From contig CAZZBK010000187.1 of assembly GCA_964652155.1 (NCBI GenBank), positions 1 to 9,212 of the forward strand: 9,212 bases of DNA, in the 5' to 3' direction. Under the pieces are notes generated by a model. It had not been told where the DNA came from. It saw only the letters and a program-made list of their open reading frames with translations, and made no database searches. A program made the position numbers and the translations under genes. Of this stretch, positions 1-5,924 are shown one piece after another. This stretch comes from CAZZBK01 sp964652155. GTDB lineage: Bacteria; Planctomycetota; Planctomycetia; Pirellulales; PNKZ01. The first letter of the stretch is position 1; each line of letters begins with the position of its first letter.

Positions 1-696
1 GAAGTTGGTGAGGAACGTCTGGTTCGGATTGCCAAAAAAGTCGTATTGGCCTGGCTCGTTGCTGCTGTCAAAGGGGTGCGCCACCGTGGGCACCTGCCGT
101 GTCTCGGTCAAAAATACGTTGCTCACCGTGAGGTTCAGAAACGTGTGTTGACCCCAGATCGGGTAATCTCCTTTGAGGACGTTCTGCGTGTAAGGGTTCC
201 AGAGACTTCCGACCATGTACGGATAGTCGTCGACAGAAGGGTGACCCTTGCCATAGCGGTCCCATTGCGGGAAGCCGCTCCGCCAGCGATCTTCGAGCGG
301 CACAAAGTGATCGCTCTGCTGACCCTCACGAGGCACAATGCCCGAGCGCCCCGTGAAGCCCAGCGGCGGGTCGATCGGCTGATTGAACAAGAACGGCCCG
401 AACTCGTCGAGCGCCTCGGGAGGTGGTGCGGGCGGCGCGGCGAATCGGGGCGGTCGCAATACAGGGGGTAAGACCTCGTCGATCTGCACGTTGGGCCCTT
501 GGGCCAAGCGGTCGAGCCCCGCCGGGTCGGCGTCGGCCCCCAGCGCTGCGATCACGCTCGGCTCGTTGCTCGGTAACCGCTCGAAGAGCAACGGCAAGGG
601 GCGTTCCTGCGCGCGCACTTGGCCGAGGCTCAGGATCGCTGCGACACAGACAGCAGCCAGCCCAGCCCACGATTGCATGCGCAACCGCAGGTGCAT
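1..696 (-). CDS. Exported protein of unknown function, N-terminal part (truncated by window edge)
   Basis: An open frame on the minus strand runs from an ATG at 696 to base 1 without a stop, giving 232 codons of a longer protein. It begins with a signal peptide: a basic start (MHLRLR), a hydrophobic stretch around residues 10-25 and a likely cleavage after VRA (residues 27-29). A low-complexity Pro/Ala-rich region follows (roughly residues 70-100). A more conserved-looking part starts near residue 110, with 'IDPPLGFTGRSG', 'PLEDRWRSGFPQWDRY', 'PYMVGSLWNPY' (about 159-169) and 'KGDYPIWGQHTFLN' (about 175-190). I recall this pattern from large planctomycete proteins annotated as hypothetical; an outer-membrane barrel is a guess from that memory. 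In-frame ATGs also lie at 729 and 678. No start has a well-spaced ribosome site: GGAGG directly abuts the ATG at 696. The real start is therefore uncertain, but the frame is well supported. Confidence 0.8.
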   Translation of the reverse strand, partial: MHLRLRMQSWAGLAAVCVAAILSLGQVRAQERPLPLLFERLPSNEPSVIAALGADADPAGLDRLAQGPNVQIDEVLPPVLRPPRFAAPPAPPPEALDEFGPFLFNQPIDPPLGFTGRSGIVPREGQQSDHFVPLEDRWRSGFPQWDRYGKGHPSVDDYPYMVGSLWNPYTQNVLKGDYPIWGQHTFLNLTVSNVFLTETRQVPTVAHPFDSSNEPGQYDFFGNPNQTFLTNF

Positions 697-883
697 CCTC
701 CAGGCGGTGATTGCTGCCTGAGATAGCATTGCTGCGCCGGTAAAGTTTGCCTAACCGTAAAAGTCGGTTTCGGTGTTGTCGCATGTATCGGTTGTGATGA
801 CGGCAACGGATTAACCAATTGTGTGGGGCTTTACTGCCCGAGAAATGAATTTGCCCCGTTCTTTCTCTGTGAAGTGAACTGAC

Positions 884-1270
884 ATGTATATCCGCGAAAG
901 TGAAGCAGTCTGGGTAAAATTGGTGCTCGTGATGGGGCTTTGGATTGCTGGTGCCAGCAGCTCTGTGGCCGAGGAGATGTGTGCGCACTGCGGGAGTACG
1001 TCAGGGCACGGTCGCGCCGGTTGCCCCATGAGCGTGCGGCCCCGGGCGGTCCCCTCGAATACGCGCTTTTATGGCGGCTATTATGTCGGCGGTGGTAATG
1101 CTTACGGCCGAGGCGAGCCGCGCCTGCCGAACGAGGGGACCTGGGGTTGGGACTACGGCGGCATCTGGTTCGCGAAACGCGTCATCCTCGACTGGACGCA
1201 TGGGCGCCGCTATCAAGGGGGCACAGGCGCTTATGCTACCGAGGGGCCCAAGCTGCGGGCGTCGCACTAA
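884..1270 (+). CDS. Small secreted Gly/Tyr-rich protein with CxxC motif, unknown function
   Basis: This frame encodes 128 residues. Residues 1-30 look like a signal peptide: a charged start, a hydrophobic core (VKLVLVMGLWIAGASSS) and a probable cleavage near SVA-EE. The mature part opens with a cysteine cluster, CAHC at residues 33-36 and a further Cys at 47, which could bind metal or form disulfides. It continues with a Gly/Tyr-rich stretch (YGGYYVGGGNAYGRG) and an aromatic C-terminal half containing 'NEGTWGWDYGG' and 'WTHGRRYQGGTGAYATEGP'. I recall similar 'GTWGWDY ... HGRRYQGG.GAY.T.GP' endings in short planctomycete hypothetical proteins, so it is probably a real lineage-specific family. 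The upstream sequence has only a weak purine stretch (GAAGTGAAC) before the ATG. The gene diverges from the exported protein on the left. No function can be assigned. Confidence 0.72.
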   Translation: MYIRESEAVWVKLVLVMGLWIAGASSSVAEEMCAHCGSTSGHGRAGCPMSVRPRAVPSNTRFYGGYYVGGGNAYGRGEPRLPNEGTWGWDYGGIWFAKRVILDWTHGRRYQGGTGAYATEGPKLRASH

Positions 1271-1271
1271 G

Positions 1272-1295
1272 CCCCGTCGGCTTCAAAAGCTGGGG
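1272..1295 (+). terminator. Weak stem-loop just after the small secreted gene
   Basis: Directly after the stop at 1268-1270, CCCC (1272-1275) can pair with GGGG (1292-1295), and inside it GCTT (1280-1283) with AAGC (1287-1290) around a CAA loop. An asymmetric internal loop separates the two short stems. No T-run follows, so it is at best a poor intrinsic terminator. The location is its main support. Confidence 0.22.
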
Positions 1296-1353
1296 TGGTT
1301 AGTAAATGCTTGACGGTAGCAAGCTCAATTACTCTCGATCAGGGGTCGATATA

Positions 1354-1368
1354 AACGTCATAGACGTT
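1354..1368. promoter_or_regulatory. Perfect inverted repeat AACGTC-ATA-GACGTT, candidate operator
   Basis: Two perfect 6-bp half sites (1354-1359 and 1363-1368) are separated by three bases, in an AT-richer patch 73 bases upstream of the ATG at 1442. A TATAAA sequence at 1350-1355 overlaps its left end and could be a -10 element, but no convincing -35 box lies 16-18 bases before it. The size and symmetry suit a dimeric regulator. This is inference from one occurrence only. Confidence 0.33.
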
Positions 1369-1429
1369 ACAAATTATTGAACGGTGCAAGCATCGTCAGC
1401 GGTCGCTCCTCGACCGAGGCCTTTGCAGA

Positions 1430-1441
1430 GGGATCGATCCC
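1430..1441. promoter_or_regulatory. Palindrome GGGATCGATCCC abutting a start codon
   Basis: A perfect 12-bp palindrome ends on the base immediately before the ATG at 1442. The likely ribosome-binding purines (AGAGGGA, 1426-1432) overlap its left arm. It could be a protein site or could weakly occlude translation initiation; it may also be chance, since GATC/CGATCG-type words are frequent in this DNA. Confidence 0.25.
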
Positions 1442-3481
1442 ATGACTCGCCGTGCTCGTCAATCGCCCACCACTCGTCGGCTCGGGTTCGAGCAACTCGA
1501 ACAACGCTTGGTGCTGGATAACAGCCTGACCCTGTACGCCGCTGAGGTGAAGGACCTGTTGAGCAATGCGGTCGCCGCGTCGGCTCGTACCGATGCGATC
1601 ATCGCAGTGGTCGATCGAGGTGGGCACATCCTGGGTGTGCGCACCGAGCAAGGTGTGCAGTTCGCCGACGTGGCCACGCGCGTCTTCGCCATCGATGGCG
1701 CGGTCTCATTGGCGCGGACGGCGGCGTTCTTCTCCAACGATCAGGCGCCGCTCACCTCACGAACGGTCCGTGAGATCAGCCAATCGACCATCACCCAGCG
1801 CGAGGTCGAGTCGAACCCAAACATCATGGATGTGAACTCGACGGTGCGGGGCCCTGGTTTCGTCGCGCCCATTGGCGTCGGGGGGAATTTTCCGCCCGGG
1901 GTCATGAACACCGGATCGGCCGACCTGTTCGGCATCGAGCACACGAATCGCGACAGCGTCGTTCAGCCCGGCTTCGACGGCATGAAAGACATCAACGATT
2001 TCAATAATCGATTGACCACGGGCCGCTTCAATGCCGCGCCGTCACTCGATTCCCCCGAGTCTTATGGTTATGTCTCGGCGATGATGGTCACGGCACAATC
2101 GCGTGGCATCGGCACCTTGCCGGGCGGGCTGCCGATCTATAAAAAAATCAGTGACAATTCGGTGGTCTTGGTCGGGGGCATCGGCGTGTTCTTTCCCGGG
2201 CCCAATGGCTGGGCCAGCTTCATGCAAGGCTTCCAACCCGGGCAGAAACTGACGCCATCGCCCAGCACGGAGGACCTACGGACCAATCAAAAGTTAGAAC
2301 TGCTGGCCGAATGGATGGCCTATCGGGCGATTACCACAACGACCGTCCGCTCGGATGTCGACAAGGTCTCGATTCCGAATCCCAACAACAAGTTCACGAT
2401 TCCGTTGAATCAGTTCGTCAGCCTTGCGGGCATCACGCTCGATGAAGTTGGTCCGCGCGGACAGCAGGGGCTCTCGATCGTCAGCGCGGTGGGCGCGACG
2501 GCAGGAACAAGCAATCCGGCCACCAATGGGGCCGATCAAATCGTCTACTCGCGCTTTATCTATCCGGTGGCGGCGGATTTGACCTATCTCGATGGCCAGG
2601 TCGTCCCCTCAGGGCCATTGATCCTCAATGTCAGCGATCCGAAAATCTCGAATCTCTTTCCCTCGGATTACATCGTCGCGCCGCGCGCGGGCACGAACAT
2701 CTCGGCCGCCGAGGTGACCAATATCATCAAGCAAGGAATTATTCAGGCCCTGCAAACACGCGCGCAAATTCGCTTGCAGCTCAAGATCGATCCCACGGCC
2801 CCGTTGCCGTCGACCATTCCACCCACCGCGATGGTGTTTGCTGTTTCCGACAAAGTCACTGGCGAGGTGTTGGGCTTGTATCGCATGTACGACGCGACCG
2901 TCTTCTCGATCGACGTGGCCGTGGCCAAGGCGCGCAATACGCAATACTACGCAGACATGAACCAGATCCAGCCGGGCGATCAGGTGTCGGGCATCGCCAA
3001 GGGGACCGATCTGACCAACCGCACGTTCCGTACTCTCGCCCTGCCCTTGTATCCGTCGGGCGCGACCGGCATGGCCGCTGGACCCTTCTCGAACTTGAAC
3101 GACTTTGGCATCGACCCGAAAACCGGCGAGAATCTCGGCTTGCCTCAGCCCGCCTGGGTCTACATGAACCCCGTGTTCACCAGCGTCTATGGGTTCGACT
3201 CGTTTAACGTGGGACGCAACTTCCGCAGCGCAGGCAATATCAAGAATCAGAACGGCGTCGTGTTCTTCCCGGGCAGTTCGCCGATCTATCATGGCTCGGT
3301 ACTTGTCGGCGGCTTTGGCGTCAGCGGCGATGGCGTGAACCAGGACGACGTCGTCACGTATTACGGCGCGTCGCTGGCGAGTCTCTTGCCGGATTCGACA
3401 GTCGTCACGGCCGATAAGGTGTTCTATCGCGGCGCGCGGCTGCCGATGTTCGTCTTCTCGCGCAACGGCTTGACGTTCTAA
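1442..3481 (+). CDS. Exported protein with two GlcG/HbpS-like (haem-degrading type) domains and LEPR-XLL-like N-terminus
   Basis: The 679-residue protein begins with a basic stretch and 'RLGFEQLEQRLVLD' (residues 13-26), a form of the LEPR-XLL motif found at the start of many large planctomycete exported proteins; there is no classical hydrophobic signal. Two related halves follow. The first (about 35-300) has 'IIAVVDRGGHILGVRT' (53-68), 'VFAIDGAVSLARTAAFFS' (81-98), 'LTSRTVREIS' (104-113) and 'GGLPIY...VVLVGGIGVF' (228-250). The second (about 422-645) has 'MVFAVSDKVTGEVLGLYR' (464-481), 'VFSIDVAVAKARNTQYYAD' (487-505), 'LTNRTFRTLA' (524-533) and 'SPIYHGSVLVGGFGVSGDG' (613-631) followed by NQDDVV. 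These match the GlcG/HbpS family (PF03928), whose members bind haem or act in poorly known ways. Only the second copy keeps the full 'GVSGDGVxQDD' ending. The gene is monocistronic by layout; binding of haem is not proven. Confidence 0.8.
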   Translation: MTRRARQSPTTRRLGFEQLEQRLVLDNSLTLYAAEVKDLLSNAVAASARTDAIIAVVDRGGHILGVRTEQGVQFADVATRVFAIDGAVSLARTAAFFSNDQAPLTSRTVREISQSTITQREVESNPNIMDVNSTVRGPGFVAPIGVGGNFPPGVMNTGSADLFGIEHTNRDSVVQPGFDGMKDINDFNNRLTTGRFNAAPSLDSPESYGYVSAMMVTAQSRGIGTLPGGLPIYKKISDNSVVLVGGIGVFFPGPNGWASFMQGFQPGQKLTPSPSTEDLRTNQKLELLAEWMAYRAITTTTVRSDVDKVSIPNPNNKFTIPLNQFVSLAGITLDEVGPRGQQGLSIVSAVGATAGTSNPATNGADQIVYSRFIYPVAADLTYLDGQVVPSGPLILNVSDPKISNLFPSDYIVAPRAGTNISAAEVTNIIKQGIIQALQTRAQIRLQLKIDPTAPLPSTIPPTAMVFAVSDKVTGEVLGLYRMYDATVFSIDVAVAKARNTQYYADMNQIQPGDQVSGIAKGTDLTNRTFRTLALPLYPSGATGMAAGPFSNLNDFGIDPKTGENLGLPQPAWVYMNPVFTSVYGFDSFNVGRNFRSAGNIKNQNGVVFFPGSSPIYHGSVLVGGFGVSGDGVNQDDVVTYYGASLASLLPDSTVVTADKVFYRGARLPMFVFSRNGLTF

Positions 3482-4557
3482 AGCGGCAGCTTGATCGGCA
3501 CACGGTCGCGTTGCGACTGATAGATCGCGCTGAACATCGCCACGACCGTGCGCCCTTCTTCACCGCTGACCAGTGGAGGCCGGTCGTCTCGAATGGCCTG
3601 TAGAAAATCTTGAATCTGCAAGCCGTGGTAGTGCTCGGTGGGCCGGATCTCGCGGAACCGCGCGCGATCCGCCGCCTGAAACTCACCGAGCAGGTGTTCC
3701 TCTCCGGGGATGGTCCAGAGGTCGTTGAGCGGCGGTTCGGCGATCTCCGACATGCCAGCCACAAACGTTGCGCCCCGATCGGTCTCGACCCCGACGCTTG
3801 CGCCGTTCGACCCGTGGATATGCACCTTGGTGAACAGCCCTGGCTTTTGCGACAGGCTGGTCGTGATCGTCGCCAAGCCGCCCGAACGAAAGCGAATCAT
3901 CGCCGTCGCGGTGTCTTCGACCTCGATGTAAGGATGATTCAAGTTGGCCCAATAGCCGCTGATCTCGTCGATGGGGCCCATGAGCCATTGCAAGATGTCG
4001 AGCTGGTGGGGCGATTGGTTCACCAGCACGCCACCCCCCTCGGTCGACCACTTGCCGCGCCACGGATCGGAAGCGTAATAGGCCTCGTCGCGCCATGAGA
4101 ACATCGAGAACACCCCGAGCACCGGTGTCCCGATCTTGCCTGCGTCGATGGCTTGCTTCATGCGTTGCACGGGCTCGTAGAGCCGGCGTTGGCTGATGAC
4201 GGCCAGCTTGACCCCGGCGCGGCGCGTCGCGGCAAGCATGCGATCGCAATCGGCCAAGCTGGCCGCGAGCGGCTTTTCGACCAGGCAATGCACAAGAGCC
4301 TCCGCCGCGATGACGGTCGCCTCGGCATGCAAGGGGTGCGGCGTGGCGACGAGCAGCGCCTCGACCCGCGCCTCGCGCAACATCGTCGCCAAGTCAGTGA
4401 ATGGCCGCACCTGAAAATCGCGCGCGAACGCGGCAGCCCGTTCTGGCGAGTGATCGCAGACGGCGACAAACTCCGCCTCGCTCAGTCGACCCAATGCCGC
4501 GGCATGAATGCGGCCAACTTTTCCGCATCCGACAATGGCGGTCCGAATCGTGCTCAT
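3478..4557 (-). CDS. Gfo/Idh/MocA family oxidoreductase (cytoplasmic)
   Basis: The 359-residue length is typical for this NAD(P)-dependent sugar or cyclitol dehydrogenase family. The N-terminal Rossmann fold shows 'AIVGCGKVGRIHAAAL' (residues 7-22), with an acidic residue ending strand 2 (VAVCD, Asp35), 'LLVATPHPLHAE' (68-79) and the family EKP signature (94-96), whose Lys95 is the expected catalytic lysine. The C-terminal domain has 'GGGVLVNQSPHQLDILQWL' (174-192); His184 fits the catalytic His. The position usually Asp, four residues before it, is Asn180, a variation I believe occurs in some subgroups. No signal peptide is visible, so it should be cytoplasmic. It follows the Tat-type paralogue by 29 bases, with GAGG about 12 bases before the ATG, so the two are probably cotranscribed. 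Its TAG shares bases with the TAA of the convergent gene. The substrate cannot be read from sequence. Confidence 0.93.
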   Translation of the reverse strand: MSTIRTAIVGCGKVGRIHAAALGRLSEAEFVAVCDHSPERAAAFARDFQVRPFTDLATMLREARVEALLVATPHPLHAEATVIAAEALVHCLVEKPLAASLADCDRMLAATRRAGVKLAVISQRRLYEPVQRMKQAIDAGKIGTPVLGVFSMFSWRDEAYYASDPWRGKWSTEGGGVLVNQSPHQLDILQWLMGPIDEISGYWANLNHPYIEVEDTATAMIRFRSGGLATITTSLSQKPGLFTKVHIHGSNGASVGVETDRGATFVAGMSEIAEPPLNDLWTIPGEEHLLGEFQAADRARFREIRPTEHYHGLQIQDFLQAIRDDRPPLVSGEEGRTVVAMFSAIYQSQRDRVPIKLPL

Positions 4558-4586
4558 CGCGAACGGTCATTCCTCAGAGTAAGCGA

Positions 4587-5660
4587 TTATGACTCGACGC
4601 TCACGCCGCTGGCTCGCAGTACGGTTTCCTGCACGCTCAGATCATGCGCATAGGAAAAATCGCACCCCTTCTCGCCCCGAATGATCGCGGCCATGTCGGC
4701 GGCGTCTCCCACGTAGCGTGGATACGAACCCAATCGCACTTCGTGCATCCCCTTGCGAAACTCACCGCAATCGCGGTCGAGCGCGTATTTCACGTGGGGT
4801 GCGTCGAGCGGTTGAATATGAAACGTGCCGCGCGTGCCGCACACGACCAAGTGCCGTCGCGCGCCGCCGTCGACCTCCACCGCGCTCGACTTCACCGTGG
4901 CCACGGCCTTCGGGTAGTCGAACACCGCGAGCATGTTGTCCAGCAGCGCGTCGTCCAGTTCCGACGAATGCCGCGCATGCGGCGTGACTTGCCGCGGCTC
5001 GCCGAGCACCGACACCACCAAATCGATGATGTGGCAGCCCAACTCGAACATGATCCCGCCCGGGTACTCGGCCAGTTTGCGTCGCTCGGCCGCCCCCACC
5101 ACTTTGCTCATCACGGCATGCACCTCAAACACCTCGCCGAGCCAGCCTTGGCTTAAGAACTGCCGCAGCAACACGACCGCCGGACTGTAGCGAAACATGT
5201 AGCCCATTTGCACGAGCAGGTTCTGTTTCTCGGCCGCGGCGAGCAGCCGGCGATATTGTGGCAGCGACTCGCCGGCGGGCTTGTCGAGGTGCACGTGCTT
5301 GCCCGCCGCGATGCAGCGCTCGGCCGTGTTGAGTGAATCGCGTACCCGGGTCTCGACCAGCACGGCTTGCAGTCCCGGCGTGTTGAGCAGTTGCTGCTCG
5401 CTGAGCCACGGTACGTCACGATACACGGCGCTCTTTTCAGCGCTCTGACGAAGGGCCTCGTCGGGCTCGACAATTCCCACCACCTCGTAAGCCTCTGAGG
5501 CTCGGTAGACCGACAATTTGCTGGCGTGCGCGTGGCCGACACCGATTTGCCCCACCTTAATGCGGGGCGGCTTCATGCCCTGGGCCGCATTTGATAAGCG
5601 ACCGCAGGTCGATAAAGCCGCCGCAGACACCGAAGTTTGCAAGAACGTGCGACGCAACAT
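4587..5660 (-). CDS. Tat-exported Gfo/Idh/MocA family oxidoreductase
   Basis: The 357-residue protein starts with a twin-arginine signal: 'RRTFLQ' (residues 3-8), then an Ala/Ser-rich hydrophobic stretch to about residue 26. The Rossmann part begins at 'IKVGQIGVGHAHASKL' (34-49), a GxGxxH variant of the dinucleotide loop, with 'VGIVEPD' (61-67), 'VLVETRVRDSL' (100-110) and 'HLDKPAGES' (124-132), where DKP replaces the usual EKP and Lys127 is the probable catalytic lysine. The second domain has 'GGIMFELGCHIIDLV' (201-215), with His210 as the expected catalytic His and Glu206 where many relatives have Asp. Tat-exported members are common in planctomycetes and carry tightly bound NAD(P) folded before export; that is family knowledge. 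AAAGGG lies eight bases before the ATG, supporting this start. It is the first gene of a two-gene minus-strand operon. The substrate, probably a sugar derivative, is unknown. Confidence 0.92.
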   Translation of the reverse strand: MLRRTFLQTSVSAAALSTCGRLSNAAQGMKPPRIKVGQIGVGHAHASKLSVYRASEAYEVVGIVEPDEALRQSAEKSAVYRDVPWLSEQQLLNTPGLQAVLVETRVRDSLNTAERCIAAGKHVHLDKPAGESLPQYRRLLAAAEKQNLLVQMGYMFRYSPAVVLLRQFLSQGWLGEVFEVHAVMSKVVGAAERRKLAEYPGGIMFELGCHIIDLVVSVLGEPRQVTPHARHSSELDDALLDNMLAVFDYPKAVATVKSSAVEVDGGARRHLVVCGTRGTFHIQPLDAPHVKYALDRDCGEFRKGMHEVRLGSYPRYVGDAADMAAIIRGEKGCDFSYAHDLSVQETVLRASGVSVES

Positions 5661-5674
5661 GGTTTAAACCCTTT
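5661..5674 (-). promoter_or_regulatory. Ribosome site and palindrome GGTTTAAACC before the Tat oxidoreductase gene
   Basis: On the minus strand AAAGGG (5669-5674) sits eight bases from the ATG and decides that start. The spacer is a perfect 10-bp palindrome (5661-5670) overlapping the last two G of the ribosome site. A DNA-binding role is possible; as RNA it could form only a three-pair stem. Confidence 0.4.
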
Positions 5675-5748
5675 GGCAAAGGAGGCGCTCTGCGGTTAAC
5701 ATAAGAGAAATCGCCGCGTATTGCGACCAGGAGAATTGCAAAGTCGGA

Positions 5749-5796
5749 TGGGTACCCCCGACAACTTGTTGTCGGGGTCGCGAAAGCGACAAGAGG
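5749..5796 (+). repeat. Hairpin repeat unit 1 (plus orientation) of an inverted pair, REP/BIME-like
   Basis: The unit opens with TGGGT (5749-5753), then a perfect 10-bp stem: CCCCGACAAC (5756-5765) pairs with GTTGTCGGGG (5768-5777) across a TT centre. A second stem follows at once, GTCGC (5777-5781) with GCGAC (5786-5790) closed by a GAAA tetraloop, and the unit ends with ACAAGAGG (5789-5796). About 48 bases hold two abutting hairpins, the layout expected of bacterial REP-type palindromic elements. Confidence 0.75.
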
Positions 5797-5800
5797 TTTC

Positions 5801-5874
5801 ACCGTGAGATGTCCTCTTGTGGCTTTGCCACCCGGACAACCAGTTGTCCGGGCCACCCACCCTATTCTCACGGT
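5801..5874. repeat. 9-bp inverted repeats ACCGTGAGA / TCTCACGGT bracketing unit 2
   Basis: ACCGTGAGA (5801-5809) in the spacer between the hairpin units is perfectly inverted at 5866-5874, to the right of unit 2. The 74-base segment they bound could be a small mobile or palindromic element, or these could be extra arms of a larger folded structure. No duplicated target site was found beside them. Confidence 0.5.
5813..5859 (-). repeat. Hairpin repeat unit 2 (minus orientation), inverted copy of unit 1
   Basis: Read on the minus strand this repeats unit 1: TGGGT, then a perfect 10-bp stem CCCGGACAAC / GTTGTCCGGG (plus positions 5831-5840 and 5843-5852), then GTGGC / GCCAC with an AAA loop (5819-5831), then ACAAGAGG (5813-5820 on plus as CCTCTTGT). 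It differs from unit 1 mainly by a C-G to G-C swap in each stem, with both partners changed, plus one base lost in the small loop. Confidence 0.75.
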
Positions 5875-5888
5875 ATTGTGACCCCTCG

Positions 5889-5902
5889 CGATTTCAAAAT
5901 CG
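5889..5902. promoter_or_regulatory. Near-palindrome CGATTT-CA-AAATCG upstream of the cytochrome-like gene
   Basis: Perfect 6-bp arms with a two-base centre end 22 bases before the ATG at 5925, just upstream of the ribosome site. It is placed where an operator could act, but it is short and seen once only. Confidence 0.25.
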
Positions 5903-5911
5903 ATTCAAGAC

Positions 5912-5918
5912 AAGGTGA
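5912..5918 (+). promoter_or_regulatory. Ribosome-binding site AAGGTGA
   Basis: This near-consensus Shine-Dalgarno sequence lies six bases before the ATG at 5925 and fixes the start of the large PSCyt/PSD1 gene. Confidence 0.6.
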
Positions 5919-5924
5919 CGCCGC

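Noticed and set aside
46..471. Plus-strand open frame of 141 codons
   Set aside because: It is antisense to the truncated exported protein and lacks recognisable motifs.
753..769. AACCG / CGGTT stem with 7-base loop in the divergent region left of 884
   Set aside because: The stem is only five pairs with a long loop and no T-run; it is too weak to call a terminator or operator. No convincing promoter was found between 697 and 883 either.
326..988. Minus-strand open frame of 220 codons
   Set aside because: It spans both the exported protein gene in another frame and the opposite small secreted gene. Its product is low-complexity and Arg-rich, whereas the frame starting at 696 gives a signal peptide and ordered motifs.
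1310..1338. TTGACG at 1310-1315 as a -35 promoter box
   Set aside because: No acceptable -10 sequence lies 16-18 bases downstream (TCTCGA at 17), so the match stands alone.
2609..3292. Minus-strand open frame of 227 codons
   Set aside because: It is a shadow of the second HbpS-like half; the product is His/Arg-rich with no family signature.
5749..5859. CRISPR array or simple rho-independent terminator
   Set aside because: There are only two units, inverted and without regular spacers, so it is not a CRISPR array. The hairpins are not followed by T-runs and lie upstream of both flanking genes, so ordinary terminators do not fit.
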